Source: Candidatus Neomarinimicrobiota bacterium
GTDB taxonomy: Bacteria > Fidelibacterota > UBA8477 > JABMPR01
DNA length: 32,817 bases
NCBI GenBank assembly: GCA_016784545.1
Contig: JADHUM010000054.1
Span: 1 to 32,817 of the forward strand
Direction of reading: 5' to 3'
The translations under genes and the position numbers were made by a program. Below, in pieces: positions 7,731 through 17,900 of the stretch (its first letter is position 1; each line of letters opens with the position of its first letter). Below the pieces are notes generated by a model. The model was not told where the DNA came from and made no database searches. It saw only the letters and a list, made by a program, of their open reading frames with translations.

Positions 7731-8387
7731 TTATGTCAGGGAGACGACTCTATCGCAAGCTGCAGAGAGTGATCTACTATGGGTAGCAATAAGAAAAGAT
7801 TGTTCAAATTCTTTTCTGACTGAATGGATTAAATCGATGAGCCGTTTGCCATTGTCAGGATCAAGGTTCCCCGTTGGTTCGTCAGCAAGAACCAGTTCAG
7901 GACGATTCATCAGGGCGCGGGCTACGGCCACACGCTGCCTCTCACCACCGGATAGCTGTGAAGGCTTGTGATGACGCCTCTCATAGACTCCAACGGCTTC
8001 CAGGAGGCTTTTTGCTCTATCTCGGGCTATTTCTTTGTCAAGATCAACAATCTTAGCTGGAATGAGTACATTTTCCAGCGCCGTGAATTCTGGAAGTAAA
8101 TAATGGAATTGAAAAATATAGCCCAGGTTCTCTGCACGAAAGGTGCTCAGCGCTTCGTCATTCATTGTAATTGGTGATTTTCCTGAAATAATCAATTCAC
8201 CTGAATCTGCCGTATCAAGCGTACCGATAATATTAAGCAACGTGGTCTTGCCAATCCCTGAGGGGCCATTGATGGCAACGATTTCACCTCTATCCATACT
8301 CAAATTGACATTTTTCAGGACTTCTAGCTTCTCACCTGCTGCTGAATAGCTTTTATTAATATCGATAACTTGAAGGATGGTATTCAT
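7731..8387 (-). CDS. lolD: LolD-type ABC transporter ATPase
   Basis: ATPase of about 218 aa that powers lipoprotein release from the inner membrane. Walker [10 protein letters not shown] (41-49), Q-loop [12 protein letters not shown], signature LSGGERQR and Walker [13 protein letters not shown] are all intact. The reading frame stays open 96 bp further upstream, but the start at 8387 ([15 protein letters not shown]) fits the family and lies 10 nt after the stop of the preceding permease gene; the longer version would add an unrelated extension overlapping it. FtsX/MacB-type systems are close relatives, but two LolC/E-like permeases upstream favour Lol. About 90 nt separate it from clpC, with no clear terminator. 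Confidence 0.9.
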   Translation of the reverse strand: MNTILQVIDINKSYSAAGEKLEVLKNVNLSMDRGEIVAINGPSGIGKTTLLNIIGTLDTADSGELIISGKSPITMNDEALSTFRAENLGYIFQFHYLLPEFTALENVLIPAKIVDLDKEIARDRAKSLLEAVGVYERRHHKPSQLSGGERQRVAVARALMNRPELVLADEPTGNLDPDNGKRLIDLIHSVRKEFEQSFLIATHSRSLSAACDRVVSLT

Positions 8388-8397
8388 ATCTGTTTCT

Positions 8398-9597
8398 CTA
8401 TCTTTTATAATTGATTGCATCCAATGGCAAAAGCTTTGCAGCTTTTTTCGATGGATATCGAACCGATAATTGAACAATGGCAAAGGCTACAATACCAACC
8501 ATGAACACTTCGGACCAGTATAACTCAACGGGTAGGACTGGTATCAAATAAATTTCATCTGGAAGGGTGATCCAGCTCCATTTTGATTGGCTGAGAACCA
8601 GAAGACTTCCCACAACAACACCAAGGATGACACCAAGGAAAGCCACAATGAGACCCTGAAGGTTAAATATTTTCCGGATATTGGATGATTGTGCACCCAT
8701 CACCCGCAGAATACCAATGTCACTGGTTTTTTCGAGGACCATCATCATCAAAGAACTGACGATATTGAATACCGCTATCAAAATGATCATGTTCAAACCG
8801 ATAAAACTCCCCCATTTTTCCATGCGCATGGCATCGAAGAGGGTTTTATGCTGATCATACCAGGTTTGCACTTCCAGGTCGGGCAAGGATTGATTCAATT
8901 GGGCTTTGACGTCTTTTGCGTCATTGAAGTCCTTTAGTTGAAGATGAATAACTTCCTTGCCTGCAGATTTGAACATTCTGCGACCCTCAGCATAGTCGAT
9001 GATGGCCAGATTTCGGTCAAAATCAAAGATATCAGAACGAAAGATTCCTGTCACCACAAAATGTCTCTGAGGAATACGAAACAAACCTGAGCGAATATCC
9101 AGAGGACTTTGAATGGAAACGGTATCTCCAGTTGTGATAAAGAATTTATCAGCAATTCCAGCTCCGATAACAATACCAGGTAACTCGAAGTCATTTCTCT
9201 TGAGACGACCTGAAGTATTCTGCTCTCGTGGTGCATCCGTTAAGAAATATTCCCAAGATTCCTGGTCAATTGCATGAATGTTTAAAACCATTTTGTCATC
9301 TAATACCTCAAGTACGGCTTTTCGTTCTGTACTGGTGTATATGGCTTTTGCATCAGGGACTAGCGATCTCACTTCATCAATATTCGCATCAGAGGAAATA
9401 ATGACATGGGGAATAAAATTAGCAATGCGACGTGTCACTTCTCCTTCAAAGCCGTTTAAAATGGCCATGGTGATGATGAGGGCTATGACACCAAGAGCAA
9501 TCCCTATGATCGATATTCCACCTACCAGGCTGATAAATCGATTACTCCTCTTGGTAAAGAAATATCGACGAGCCATATACCAATTCAGTTGGCTCAT
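8398..9597 (-). CDS. LolC/LolE-family permease (second of two)
   Basis: A 399-aa permease of the FtsX/LolCE type. N-terminal MARRYFFTKRSNRFISLVGGISIIG leads into the first membrane helix (about 22-48; motif NGFEGEV follows), then a long periplasmic domain (about 50-265), then three C-terminal helices with the FtsX-type block MMMVLEKTSDIGILRVMGA. It should pair with the neighbouring permease and LolD to pass outer-membrane lipoproteins to LolA. Its ATG overlaps the TGA of the upstream permease (ATGA). Confidence 0.88.
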   Translation of the reverse strand: MSQLNWYMARRYFFTKRSNRFISLVGGISIIGIALGVIALIITMAILNGFEGEVTRRIANFIPHVIISSDANIDEVRSLVPDAKAIYTSTERKAVLEVLDDKMVLNIHAIDQESWEYFLTDAPREQNTSGRLKRNDFELPGIVIGAGIADKFFITTGDTVSIQSPLDIRSGLFRIPQRHFVVTGIFRSDIFDFDRNLAIIDYAEGRRMFKSAGKEVIHLQLKDFNDAKDVKAQLNQSLPDLEVQTWYDQHKTLFDAMRMEKWGSFIGLNMIILIAVFNIVSSLMMMVLEKTSDIGILRVMGAQSSNIRKIFNLQGLIVAFLGVILGVVVGSLLVLSQSKWSWITLPDEIYLIPVLPVELYWSEVFMVGIVAFAIVQLSVRYPSKKAAKLLPLDAINYKR

Positions 9598-10796
9598 TCA
9601 TCCCTCAAGGTATCAGCAGGTTGGAGACGGCTGGCCTGCATAGCAGGTATGAGTGAGGATAGGATTGCGAGGAGAATGACACCTCCCGAAATGGCAATAA
9701 CATCTTCTACCCCAATCAAAATTGAAACCTTGTCCATGAAATAGACATCACTGGGGAGCGAAATGAGTCCAAAGCTTGTCTGTAACCAGGCTAGAATGAT
9801 GGACAAGATGATACCAGCAATTGTCCCCAGAAGCCCCATCATGAGACCCTCCAGGGCGAAAATTCTTCGAATTCGTTTCCGACTGGTACCCAGAGCTCTC
9901 AAGGTTCCTATCTCTGTTCTTTTTTCCATTATTATCAAGATGAGTGTACTGGCAATATTTACAAGGGCCACAATCATAATCAGACTAAATATGATAAAGA
10001 TGGGGAGTTGCTGGGTCTTCATCCAATTAAACAGGGTTTGATGTCGATCTCTCCATGAAATAGACAAATGGGAATAGGGTAGAATTTGATCGATCTGATT
10101 CATCACTTCATTGGTCAGAGAGATGTCAGTAAGAAAAACGCCAAAATCATCTGTATCTGGACTATCAGGGAACAACTCATCCATGGTTTGGGGTGAGCAG
10201 TAGAGATAACTCCTATCGTAATCAATCATACCAGATTCATAAATGGCGTGAACTTGTGTCGCAGCAATGCTGGGTAGACCTAGCTGATCAGTAAACGACC
10301 CTAAATCATATACCAGAATCTGGTCTGAGATTCTGACTTCAAGCTGGTCAGCCAATGCCGCACCAATAATCAGACCGGATTGGTTGCTCTCCCCTGTTGT
10401 ATAGTTTGCGCTCACCGAGTATAGCTGACTCAATGCAGACTCAGGCATCACTTCAAGCATGGCACCTTCGGTAATGTTGTTGGCCTTCAGCATGACTTCA
10501 GCTTTTTTGATTCGGAAAATCTGTTCAACACCAGGAATCTCAGAAATTTCAGAAATTTTCTCTTCATCAAGATCAAATCCTGATTCAAAAAGTTTTTCGA
10601 TACGAATATGGGTATCAAATCCGATTATTTTGTCTGTGACCACTGATTCGAATCCACGCATAACACCCAGGGCTAATAACAATGTAGCAACCCCTAACGC
10701 CATACCTATCATGGTGGTGCGCGAGATAAACGCTATAAAGGGAACCCGGTGCTTACCGAAAAGATATCGTGTCGCGAGATAGCCAGTATAGGACAC
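9594..10796 (-). CDS. LolC/LolE-family permease (first of two)
   Basis: A permease of about 400 aa with the same plan as its neighbour: one N-terminal helix (IGMALGVATLLLALGVMRGFE), a large periplasmic domain, and three C-terminal helices with LIIMEKRTEIGTLRALGTS. I place the start at GTG 10796 (VSYTGYLATRYLFGKHR), which lines up with the N-terminus of the second permease, lies 16 nt after the lysS stop, and has AAGGATAGG near that stop. The frame is open up to 11036, but that part overlaps lysS and looks like translated shadow. Two separate permease genes suggest a LolCE heterodimer. Confidence 0.87.
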   Translation of the reverse strand: MSYTGYLATRYLFGKHRVPFIAFISRTTMIGMALGVATLLLALGVMRGFESVVTDKIIGFDTHIRIEKLFESGFDLDEEKISEISEIPGVEQIFRIKKAEVMLKANNITEGAMLEVMPESALSQLYSVSANYTTGESNQSGLIIGAALADQLEVRISDQILVYDLGSFTDQLGLPSIAATQVHAIYESGMIDYDRSYLYCSPQTMDELFPDSPDTDDFGVFLTDISLTNEVMNQIDQILPYSHLSISWRDRHQTLFNWMKTQQLPIFIIFSLIMIVALVNIASTLILIIMEKRTEIGTLRALGTSRKRIRRIFALEGLMMGLLGTIAGIILSIILAWLQTSFGLISLPSDVYFMDKVSILIGVEDVIAISGGVILLAILSSLIPAMQASRLQPADTLRDE

Positions 10797-10812
10797 TTCT
10801 GAGGTTTTTAAC

Positions 10813-12306
10813 CTATCCTTTAGTTTCAGGACGCATTTGTGGGAATAGAAGGACATCCCGGATGGATCTATTACCGGTGAGTAACATGACCAAACGATCA
10901 AGTCCAATGCCAACACCTCCTGTTGGAGGCATTCCATACTCCATAGCCTGGAGAAAATCCTCATCCAGAGTTTGAGCTTCTTCATCGCCAGCTGCCCGAA
11001 GTGCAGATTGAGCTTCCAATCTTTCACGTTGGTCAATGGGATCGTTTAATTCACTAAAAGCATTTGCAAATTCATACCCGGCAATAAATAATTCAAATCT
11101 CTCAACAAAAGTCCCATCGCTATCCCGCTTTTCCTTGGCAAGTGGAGAAATGGCTTTCGGATATTCGGTAACAAAGGTTGGGTGAATGAGATGTGGCTGG
11201 ACCAATTCATCAAACAAGGCATCCAGAAGCTGACCATAATTAGCATCACTTGCAGCATCGATCTTGTGTTCACGACAAACTTTGAGCAATTCTGCTGTAT
11301 CAGCCGTCGACAAATCAATATTGGCATGTTTTTGCACGAGTTCTGCCATCGTTGCCCGGTCAAAGGGTTTAGTCAGGTCAATTTCATGATCATTAAATTC
11401 AAATGTGGACTGGCCCAGATCAGTAGCGAGATGCTTGAAGAGTGATTCCACTTGATCCATGAGATAAAAATAATCGACATAGGCTTCATACCATTCAATC
11501 GCGGTGAATTCAGGATTGTGTGTGCGATCCATACCTTCATTTCTGAAGTTTCGAGAAAATTCAAATACTTTTTCAAAACCACCAATAATCAACCTCTTGA
11601 GATATAGCTCATCAGCGATACGCAAGAAAAGATCAATATTCAGGGCATTGTGGTGCGTTTTAAAGGGACGTGCTGAGGCACCACCATAAAGCGGCTGAAG
11701 AATGGGTGTTTCTACTTCCAGATAGTCTGAATCGTCAAAAAAGGTTCTAATACTCCGATAAATCTTTGCCCTTTTGACAAAGGTTTCCTTTACATCAGGA
11801 TTGACGATAAGATCAAGATAACGTTTTCGGTAGCGCTGTTCCTTGTCCTCAAAACCATCAAACATCTGGCCATCCTTTTCCTTCACGTTAGGTAGAGGAC
11901 GGATGTTCTTACTCAGAAGCGTTAGTTCATGAACTTTCAAGGTTTTTTCACCGGTTCGTGTTGTCATGAGTTCACCACTGACACCAATGAAATCGCCAAT
12001 ATCCAGTTGTTTGAACATCATGTAAGTATCAACACCAATATCATCACGGCCGATGTATAGCTGCAATTTTCCGCTACCATCCATGATGTTGGCAAAACTG
12101 GCTTTGCCCATGACGCGTCTGGACATGAGTCTACCGGCAAGGCGGGTTCCCTTTTTCTCCTGGAGATCATCAAAGCGCTCCAGGGCTTCAGTTATCAGGT
12201 GGGTTCGGTGGTAGTTGTGTGGGTATGGATTTATACCATCAGCAACCAGCGTTTTAATCTTTTCTTTTCGCTGATCCATGATCTCATTAAGGGTACGCTC
12301 ACTCAT
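10813..12306 (-). CDS. lysS: Lysyl-tRNA synthetase, class II
   Basis: The 497-aa enzyme has an N-terminal OB-fold anticodon-binding domain (about 55-150, RLAGRLMSRRVMGKASF) and a class II catalytic core with motif 2 FRNEGMDRTHNPEFT near 253-267 and motif 3 GVGIGLDRLVMLLTG near 463. Length and order are normal. The start ATG shares one base with the prfB stop (TAATG), so translation is likely coupled to RF2. prfB-lysS adjacency is known from other bacteria, including E. coli. Confidence 0.98.
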   Translation of the reverse strand: MSERTLNEIMDQRKEKIKTLVADGINPYPHNYHRTHLITEALERFDDLQEKKGTRLAGRLMSRRVMGKASFANIMDGSGKLQLYIGRDDIGVDTYMMFKQLDIGDFIGVSGELMTTRTGEKTLKVHELTLLSKNIRPLPNVKEKDGQMFDGFEDKEQRYRKRYLDLIVNPDVKETFVKRAKIYRSIRTFFDDSDYLEVETPILQPLYGGASARPFKTHHNALNIDLFLRIADELYLKRLIIGGFEKVFEFSRNFRNEGMDRTHNPEFTAIEWYEAYVDYFYLMDQVESLFKHLATDLGQSTFEFNDHEIDLTKPFDRATMAELVQKHANIDLSTADTAELLKVCREHKIDAASDANYGQLLDALFDELVQPHLIHPTFVTEYPKAISPLAKEKRDSDGTFVERFELFIAGYEFANAFSELNDPIDQRERLEAQSALRAAGDEEAQTLDEDFLQAMEYGMPPTGGVGIGLDRLVMLLTGNRSIRDVLLFPQMRPETKG

Positions 12307-13413
12307 TAGGATTCTTTTCCCATTTGATTCAATAAATATGCTTTGATAAAACCGTCTATTTCACCATTCATGACGGCTTGTATGTTTCCTGTTTCATGTT
12401 TAGTGCGATGGTCTTTGACCATGGTATAGGGATGAAACACATAGGACCTGATTTGGTTTCCCCAACCAATTTCAGTTTTGGAGGAGGCCATTTGATCCAT
12501 CTTGGCCTGCTCCTTTTCTTTCTCAAGCTGATAGAGTCTAGCCTTGAGCATTTTCATGGCCGTTTCTTTGTTCTTATGCTGGGATCTTTCATTCTGGCAC
12601 TGGACGACTATACCGGTTGGGCCGTGTGTGAGCCGTACGGCTGAGTCTGTTTTGTTGATATGCTGTCCACCGGCTCCACTGGCGCGGTAGGTATCTACTC
12701 TCACTTCACTCATATCAATGTTAATTTCAATTTCAGTGTCGTAAAGGGGATAAACATAGACAGATGCAAATGATGTATGACGTCTGGAATTTGAATCAAA
12801 GGGGCTGATACGCACCAATCTGTGAATCCCATTCTCGGCCTTTAAATACCCGAAAGCAAAACTGCCTTTTACTTCAATAGTAGCATCTTTGAGGCCAGCC
12901 TCATCACCAGGGAGATAATCAAGAGCTTTCCAACTCCATCCCCGATTGTCAAACATGCGCGTGTACATGCGGTAAAGCATTTCAGCCCAATCCTGAGATT
13001 CAGTTCCACCTGCGCCGGGATGAATGGTGACGATGCAATTGAGAGCATCATCCTCATTTGAGAGTAATTGTCGCAATTCATAGTCGTCCAGAGTCTTGCG
13101 GAATTTGCGTAATGATCTTGATAAATCTGGAGTAAGACTCTCGTCTTGATCTTCAAGGGCGATTTCCACGAGAATATCAAGATCTTCCTCATGAGTGAGA
13201 ACATTTTCCCAATCTGAGATTTGAGACTCTAATAAATTAATTTTTTTGAGAGTTTCCTGAGCAGTGGCCTGGTCATTCCAGAAATCGTCTTTGACAGATA
13301 GCTCTTTTAATTCTCCCAGTTCTGACTGCACCTCAGAGAGGTCAAAGATGCCCCCTCAGCGTATCGAGACGCTGCTTAAGTCCACCCATTTCATCTCTAA
13401 TTTCATCGAACAT
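12306..13413 (-). CDS. prfB: Peptide chain release factor 2 with programmed +1 frameshift
   Basis: RF2 terminates translation at UGA and UAA. The gene starts at ATG 13413, directly after the TAA of the SLBB gene; the first 23 codons (MFDEIRDEMGGLKQRLDTLR...) end in CTT TGA at 13347-13342. A +1 shift (skipping base 13344) joins them to the main frame, which then runs to 12306, giving about 368 aa. The GGQ motif falls at about 248-250 (SGAGGQHINK), which contacts the peptidyl-transferase centre. The main frame alone (from 13331) would lack the RF2 N-terminus, so annotation as a 341-aa ORF would be wrong. Confidence 0.96.
13341..13356 (-). promoter_or_regulatory. prfB autoregulatory frameshift site
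   Basis: On the minus strand AGGGGG (13356-13351), CAT, CTT TGA C: a Shine-Dalgarno-like hexamer three bases before the slippery CTT and the in-frame UGA. This is the classical RF2 arrangement in which low RF2 lets the ribosome shift +1. Confidence 0.95.
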
Positions 13414-13908
13414 TTAAGGTGTCGTCGTTCTGGTGTAGAGATAATAGCCGTTGATTAAGGTTACCATCAGATTTATGTAAGGCGTTGCAGTACTCAGAAT
13501 TTTCCAGATAGTACCCTTGACGATAATAGTATCGTTGGGATAAATCTTTGGAATATGCTTGCTGTCACCTGTTTCAAGAAACTTTTCCACATTGGCAACC
13601 ACAACTCTGGGTTCACCTTCTGTCTCATTAAATCGAAGTATCCTGATATTGTCAAGTTTTGCCTTATCGGTAGGACCACCTACATAGCTGAGAATCGAAA
13701 TTAGATCAGCATCACTGGGGACCAGTTTTACACCAGGTACCTTTACCTCACCCCAAATGCGGATTGACATACTCAATTTTCCAGTCTCAGGATCGATTAT
13801 GTATCGCGGATCTGCTTGACTTTGATCTTTATTTTGAGCCCATGAAACTTGTATCATGAACAATACAGTTAATATTAGTAAAATTCTTTTTTGCACGCTA
13901 TGCCCCAT
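13414..13908 (-). CDS. Small exported SLBB-domain protein
   Basis: A 164-aa protein with a signal peptide (about 1-24, ending SWA-Q), a single SLBB-like domain (about 50-130; IWGEVKVPGVKLVPSDADLI, then LSYVGGPTDKAKLDNIRILR) and a hydrophobic C-terminal stretch (about 135-158). SLBB domains are best known from Wza-type polysaccharide export proteins, but the poly-export domain is missing here, so a role in capsule export is not proven. A GTG four codons downstream (preceded by GGGG) is a possible alternative start. Its TAA touches the ATG of prfB, and it follows the PorV-like gene by 16 nt. Confidence 0.8.
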   Translation of the reverse strand: MGHSVQKRILLILTVLFMIQVSWAQNKDQSQADPRYIIDPETGKLSMSIRIWGEVKVPGVKLVPSDADLISILSYVGGPTDKAKLDNIRILRFNETEGEPRVVVANVEKFLETGDSKHIPKIYPNDTIIVKGTIWKILSTATPYINLMVTLINGYYLYTRTTTP

Positions 13909-13924
13909 ATCTGTCTAAACACCA

Positions 13925-14920
13925 TTAAAAATGGTAATTAATTCCAATTTTTTGCATGTTTGCCAACTCATGTTGGCTAAACGAGTAATCAATAATAAAC
14001 TTTTTTAAGCCAATGCCAAGACCTAAGGAAGGTGTGTATCCATCGTAGCCTCCTCGTAGAAAAATGGTGTCCTTCACTTTGATCCCGATACCAAATTGCC
14101 TCACAGCTTCATACCTGGTCTGGATTGAACTCGTAATGGTAAGTTGAGATGCATATTTTGGAAAATTTTGAGATATGGAGAAACCTCCAACAAGGCTCCG
14201 TTTTATGGCATCCTGGTGTTCTGTGGTCCAGTAGACAGGTGTATTTAAAATATCACTTAGAAATAGGCCAATCCCAAACTCAGTCTTATTTAATATCTCA
14301 CTCATACCTTCAAGATTAAAGAAAAGTTGACTCCCAATATCGATTCCAAATCCCAATCCCCGGTTGTCCACCAGTACTTTATCGATGTACTTTGCTGAAA
14401 CTCCCAGGGGCAATCTGCAGGGTATTTTGAAAAATTTCCATCCCAGATTTATCTCAAACTCAAATTCTCGGGCTATGGTTATAAAAGCTCCATCCTCACG
14501 ATAATCAATGATATCAAAACTTGAGTTATCAAGAGCAAGAACAGAATCCCGCCTATCTGCAGGGCTTAGTCCAGATAAATCAGGTCTTGAGTAAAGACCA
14601 TCCACAGCACTATGAATCAGAGTAACGCCAAACATGTACGATTTACCGATGGGGTACTTGCCTTCGACACCAATATTGCTGGAAAGACCGGTGAATTGCT
14701 GATAAACCATACTCACCTGCGATTGATGACCATTGGCAGCCAGACCAGCTGGATTATTCAAAGCGTGACCTGCAACCACTCTCCCAGCAACCGTGCTGTA
14801 TCCCAAAGATTGAACCTGGGGGTATTGGCTGGCCAGCAAGAATGCATCCCCATACTCCCCGGCTTGGAGTGATTGAAAACTCAGAAAAATCAGCAGCACA
14901 AATGAAACCAGAATTCTCAT
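13925..14920 (-). CDS. PorV/PorQ-family outer-membrane barrel protein
   Basis: A 331-aa protein with signal peptide (about 1-20, ending SLQA) and a beta-barrel-like body of alternating hydrophobic strands that ends in NYHF, a terminal aromatic typical of outer-membrane proteins. The N-terminal part (GYSTVAGRVVAGHALNNPAGLA) is the pattern of the PorV/PorQ family, FadL-like barrels of the type IX secretion system. PorV carries sorting-domain cargo to PorU, and here the two genes overlap in ATGA, which strengthens the call. Whether it is PorV or PorQ cannot be decided from sequence reading. Confidence 0.83.
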   Translation of the reverse strand: MRILVSFVLLIFLSFQSLQAGEYGDAFLLASQYPQVQSLGYSTVAGRVVAGHALNNPAGLAANGHQSQVSMVYQQFTGLSSNIGVEGKYPIGKSYMFGVTLIHSAVDGLYSRPDLSGLSPADRRDSVLALDNSSFDIIDYREDGAFITIAREFEFEINLGWKFFKIPCRLPLGVSAKYIDKVLVDNRGLGFGIDIGSQLFFNLEGMSEILNKTEFGIGLFLSDILNTPVYWTTEHQDAIKRSLVGGFSISQNFPKYASQLTITSSIQTRYEAVRQFGIGIKVKDTIFLRGGYDGYTPSLGLGIGLKKFIIDYSFSQHELANMQKIGINYHF

Positions 14921-17900
14921 CGGTTTTTCACCATTTTTCCAATGGGGCCCACTATTTCCTCATCATTCAACTGACCCTTGATACGATAGAAGTATACGCC
15001 ATTGGCCACGAAGTCATCGGAGCGATCGCGTCCGTTCCAGGGGACTTCATGATATCCAATAGCGCCAAGACCAATGCTCACTCTTGCACTAAATAAGTCA
15101 ATAGTGTGAAGTTTATACCCAGAGAGAGTAAAAATATCGATGACAACATCATCCAGGGGTTGGGTTAATTCGTAGATGATGAGTGTTTCACCTTCAAATG
15201 GATTTGGGAAATTGCCATAGTCATAGATGGCCGCTGCGCCGGCAACCACACCAGTGATTGACACCTCCTCTGACCAGTTTCCCAGCGCATCACTCATCTG
15301 ATACGAAATAATGTGCTCACCAACTTCTAGGTCGAGAGCTATGGTGGCACTTATGATTTGCCCAGACTGAGTAGTATCCCCCAATTGTGCTTCAGCGGGG
15401 CTTCCGTTTACTGTGACCTTTACAGCAGATTGATTCCAGGAAAAACCATTCTCATCTTCTGCCAATAGATTGATATGACTGGATTTCAGCAAATAGTCAC
15501 CATCAAAGAATAGTTGTCCCTCAATCATCATGGATACATCTGGACCTGAAAAATCCTGTTTTACACCCATTGCAATCAAACCATCTCCATTAATCGGATA
15601 GGAGTTTGGCTGAACTTGCTCAATGTATTCCCATGCTGAGAGCTTGAGATTTTTGCGAAAGAGTTGTCTATTCGATTTGACCCGAAATGTGAGATCTTGC
15701 CCAGAGGATTCAAGCAAATAGATTGTTGAATCCTGGTACAGCGTGACTCCAGACAGAGCCGAAATAGCATCACTATAGGGTGTGATTCTGACCCAGGCTG
15801 TATCAGCTTGATCGCCAGAGATGCCTCCACTTGCCCAAAGTTGGAGTGTGTCTGCTGACTGCCCATCGAATGTGAGGCCTAATCCTGGTAGCATCTGGTA
15901 ATAATCAGAGGTCAAGACCTTGGTCAGGGCATTGTCAGCAACGTCCTCATCGTTAAGGATACTCAAGGAGGCGATTACCTCAACCGTGTCAATTCCGAAA
16001 ATCACAGGAATAAATATTGAATTATTGCCTTCATAGATTTCAATAGTTTTATCAGTAATTTGAGTACCATTTGTCATGGCCGCTTCAAAATGCATTGATG
16101 CTGTTGTTATATCTTGTCCCATCAATGAATAATCAAGATATACACCACATAATATATCTTTAACTCCAACCCTTATGTCGTTGACAGTCAGCGATATATC
16201 ACGAGGGAGGTACAGTATGAAAGTGTTTGAGGTTTGAATGTGAACACCTTGTGAAAATGCAGAAAAAGAATAGTAAGTGGTGGCGGTTCCTGCACTTAAA
16301 CGGGTGGTATCTGCTAGCTCCCACCAGTCACCCTGCCTGATGAGTTGTATACGAGCCTGGTTGGATCCTGAAAGAATGAGAAGCATGCTGTCTGCTTCTA
16401 TGGTAGCGCTATGAAATTTTACTCGAATAGGAATGATTGGTGATTGGGATAATTCCTCCGCTGTGGGTCGCTGATGTTCAAACCAGTCAGCAGCTATGGA
16501 ATAGGGCGCAAACCCCTGGTAAGCAGATTCAGTGTTTCCCCTATCCAGAGTGAAGATTGTTCTTGCCATTCCTGAGGGGGTTGCCTCTTCCTGAGAGATG
16601 ATAAAGTTTGAGTTTGACACTGTGGGAAATGTTTGAGGTAAAAACCACCAGGGTTGATTCTCGGCATTTATTGGCAGCAGGTTGATATCCCCTGGAACAT
16701 CATCTACATAGTTCAGATTGAGCTGCTCGGTCAGACCGTAAATGGATTTCTCTGAAACCAAAGATTCATGCCTCTCTGGCCGGAGTAACCGCGTGGTTGG
16801 GTCCCCCAGATAATTATACTGGAATAACATGGATGGCTTTAAATAATCGTACCCACTATTGGCCAGGAAATACTCCATCCGCGCAATATTGATAATTTCC
16901 CCAACCGTCTTATCATCTTCAAGCAACCTTCTTATGAGCGGCTGTACCATGAGATAATCGTTGATTATCCACCCTACGCCAGATGAGCCAAACCATCCAA
17001 TGGCGCCTGTGGGCGATTCCGAGACTACCACCTCGCCCAGTCCCCTGGTTTGCGCAAATGAAGCGGTGAAGCAGGTCATACTGGTCACAAATGCTGGTGG
17101 GGTGTCCTCATCCAGATAGTTGATATCATCTCTCACAAAGAGGGACCTGTCAGCCCAAACAGCTCCTCCACCATGTCCCAAAAAATTGATGAGCAGCTTG
17201 CCACGATTCCAATGCTCTACCAGCGAGTCCGTATCACCCCAGAAGATTTGCCCTTCTGAATCGCGATCAATGAATATTCGGGAAGGCATGTAAGCAGGCG
17301 GTACCGTATTCCTCAGGATTGATTGACTCTGACTTTTGAAGGTTGCATCGAATCCAGCAATGGTAATGAGTTCATTCTGCCAGGTACCATAATTTGCTCC
17401 TGAGCCATAGGTAATAAGTTTTGTCAGTGAGGTATTGAGATCCTCGATATCATTACAGGGAATTCTGCCAATATTAATATCCGGAAGGTAATCATCACCA
17501 TTTATAAGACTGTACCAATAATCTGCCTCAGCTGCTCCCCACCCATAGGTCTGCATATAGAAAGTTGGAATATTCTCAATTCGTATGTCTCGCTTGGTCT
17601 GTTGTGGATTTGATATGGCATCACCAAATAAAACGGCATATTCAGGATGGGAAACCCAATGGTTGTTCGCATATCGTAAAAAGGATTTGATGGCCAGAGG
17701 TGAATGAATGCCCCAGTTGAACTCATCATAAATATCTGCCACCGAAACGGCAATGGGATTCCAGCCCTCACTACGTTTGAATTCCAGATAGGGTTCCAGA
17801 CCATCCATAAATTCGGGAATGGTGACGACAATTAAGTCAGCATCTTGCTCTCTCAGAAAGGCAGTTGTATCTATTGAAATTTTTAGAGGCTGCAAAATTC

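Noticed and set aside
8388-8483. 32-codon N-terminal extension of LolD
   Set aside because: It overlaps the end of the permease gene and is unlike any LolD N-terminus.
10797-11036. 80-codon N-terminal extension of the first LolC/E permease
   Set aside because: It overlaps lysS in another frame and reads as its shadow; the GTG at 10796 aligns with the partner permease's start.
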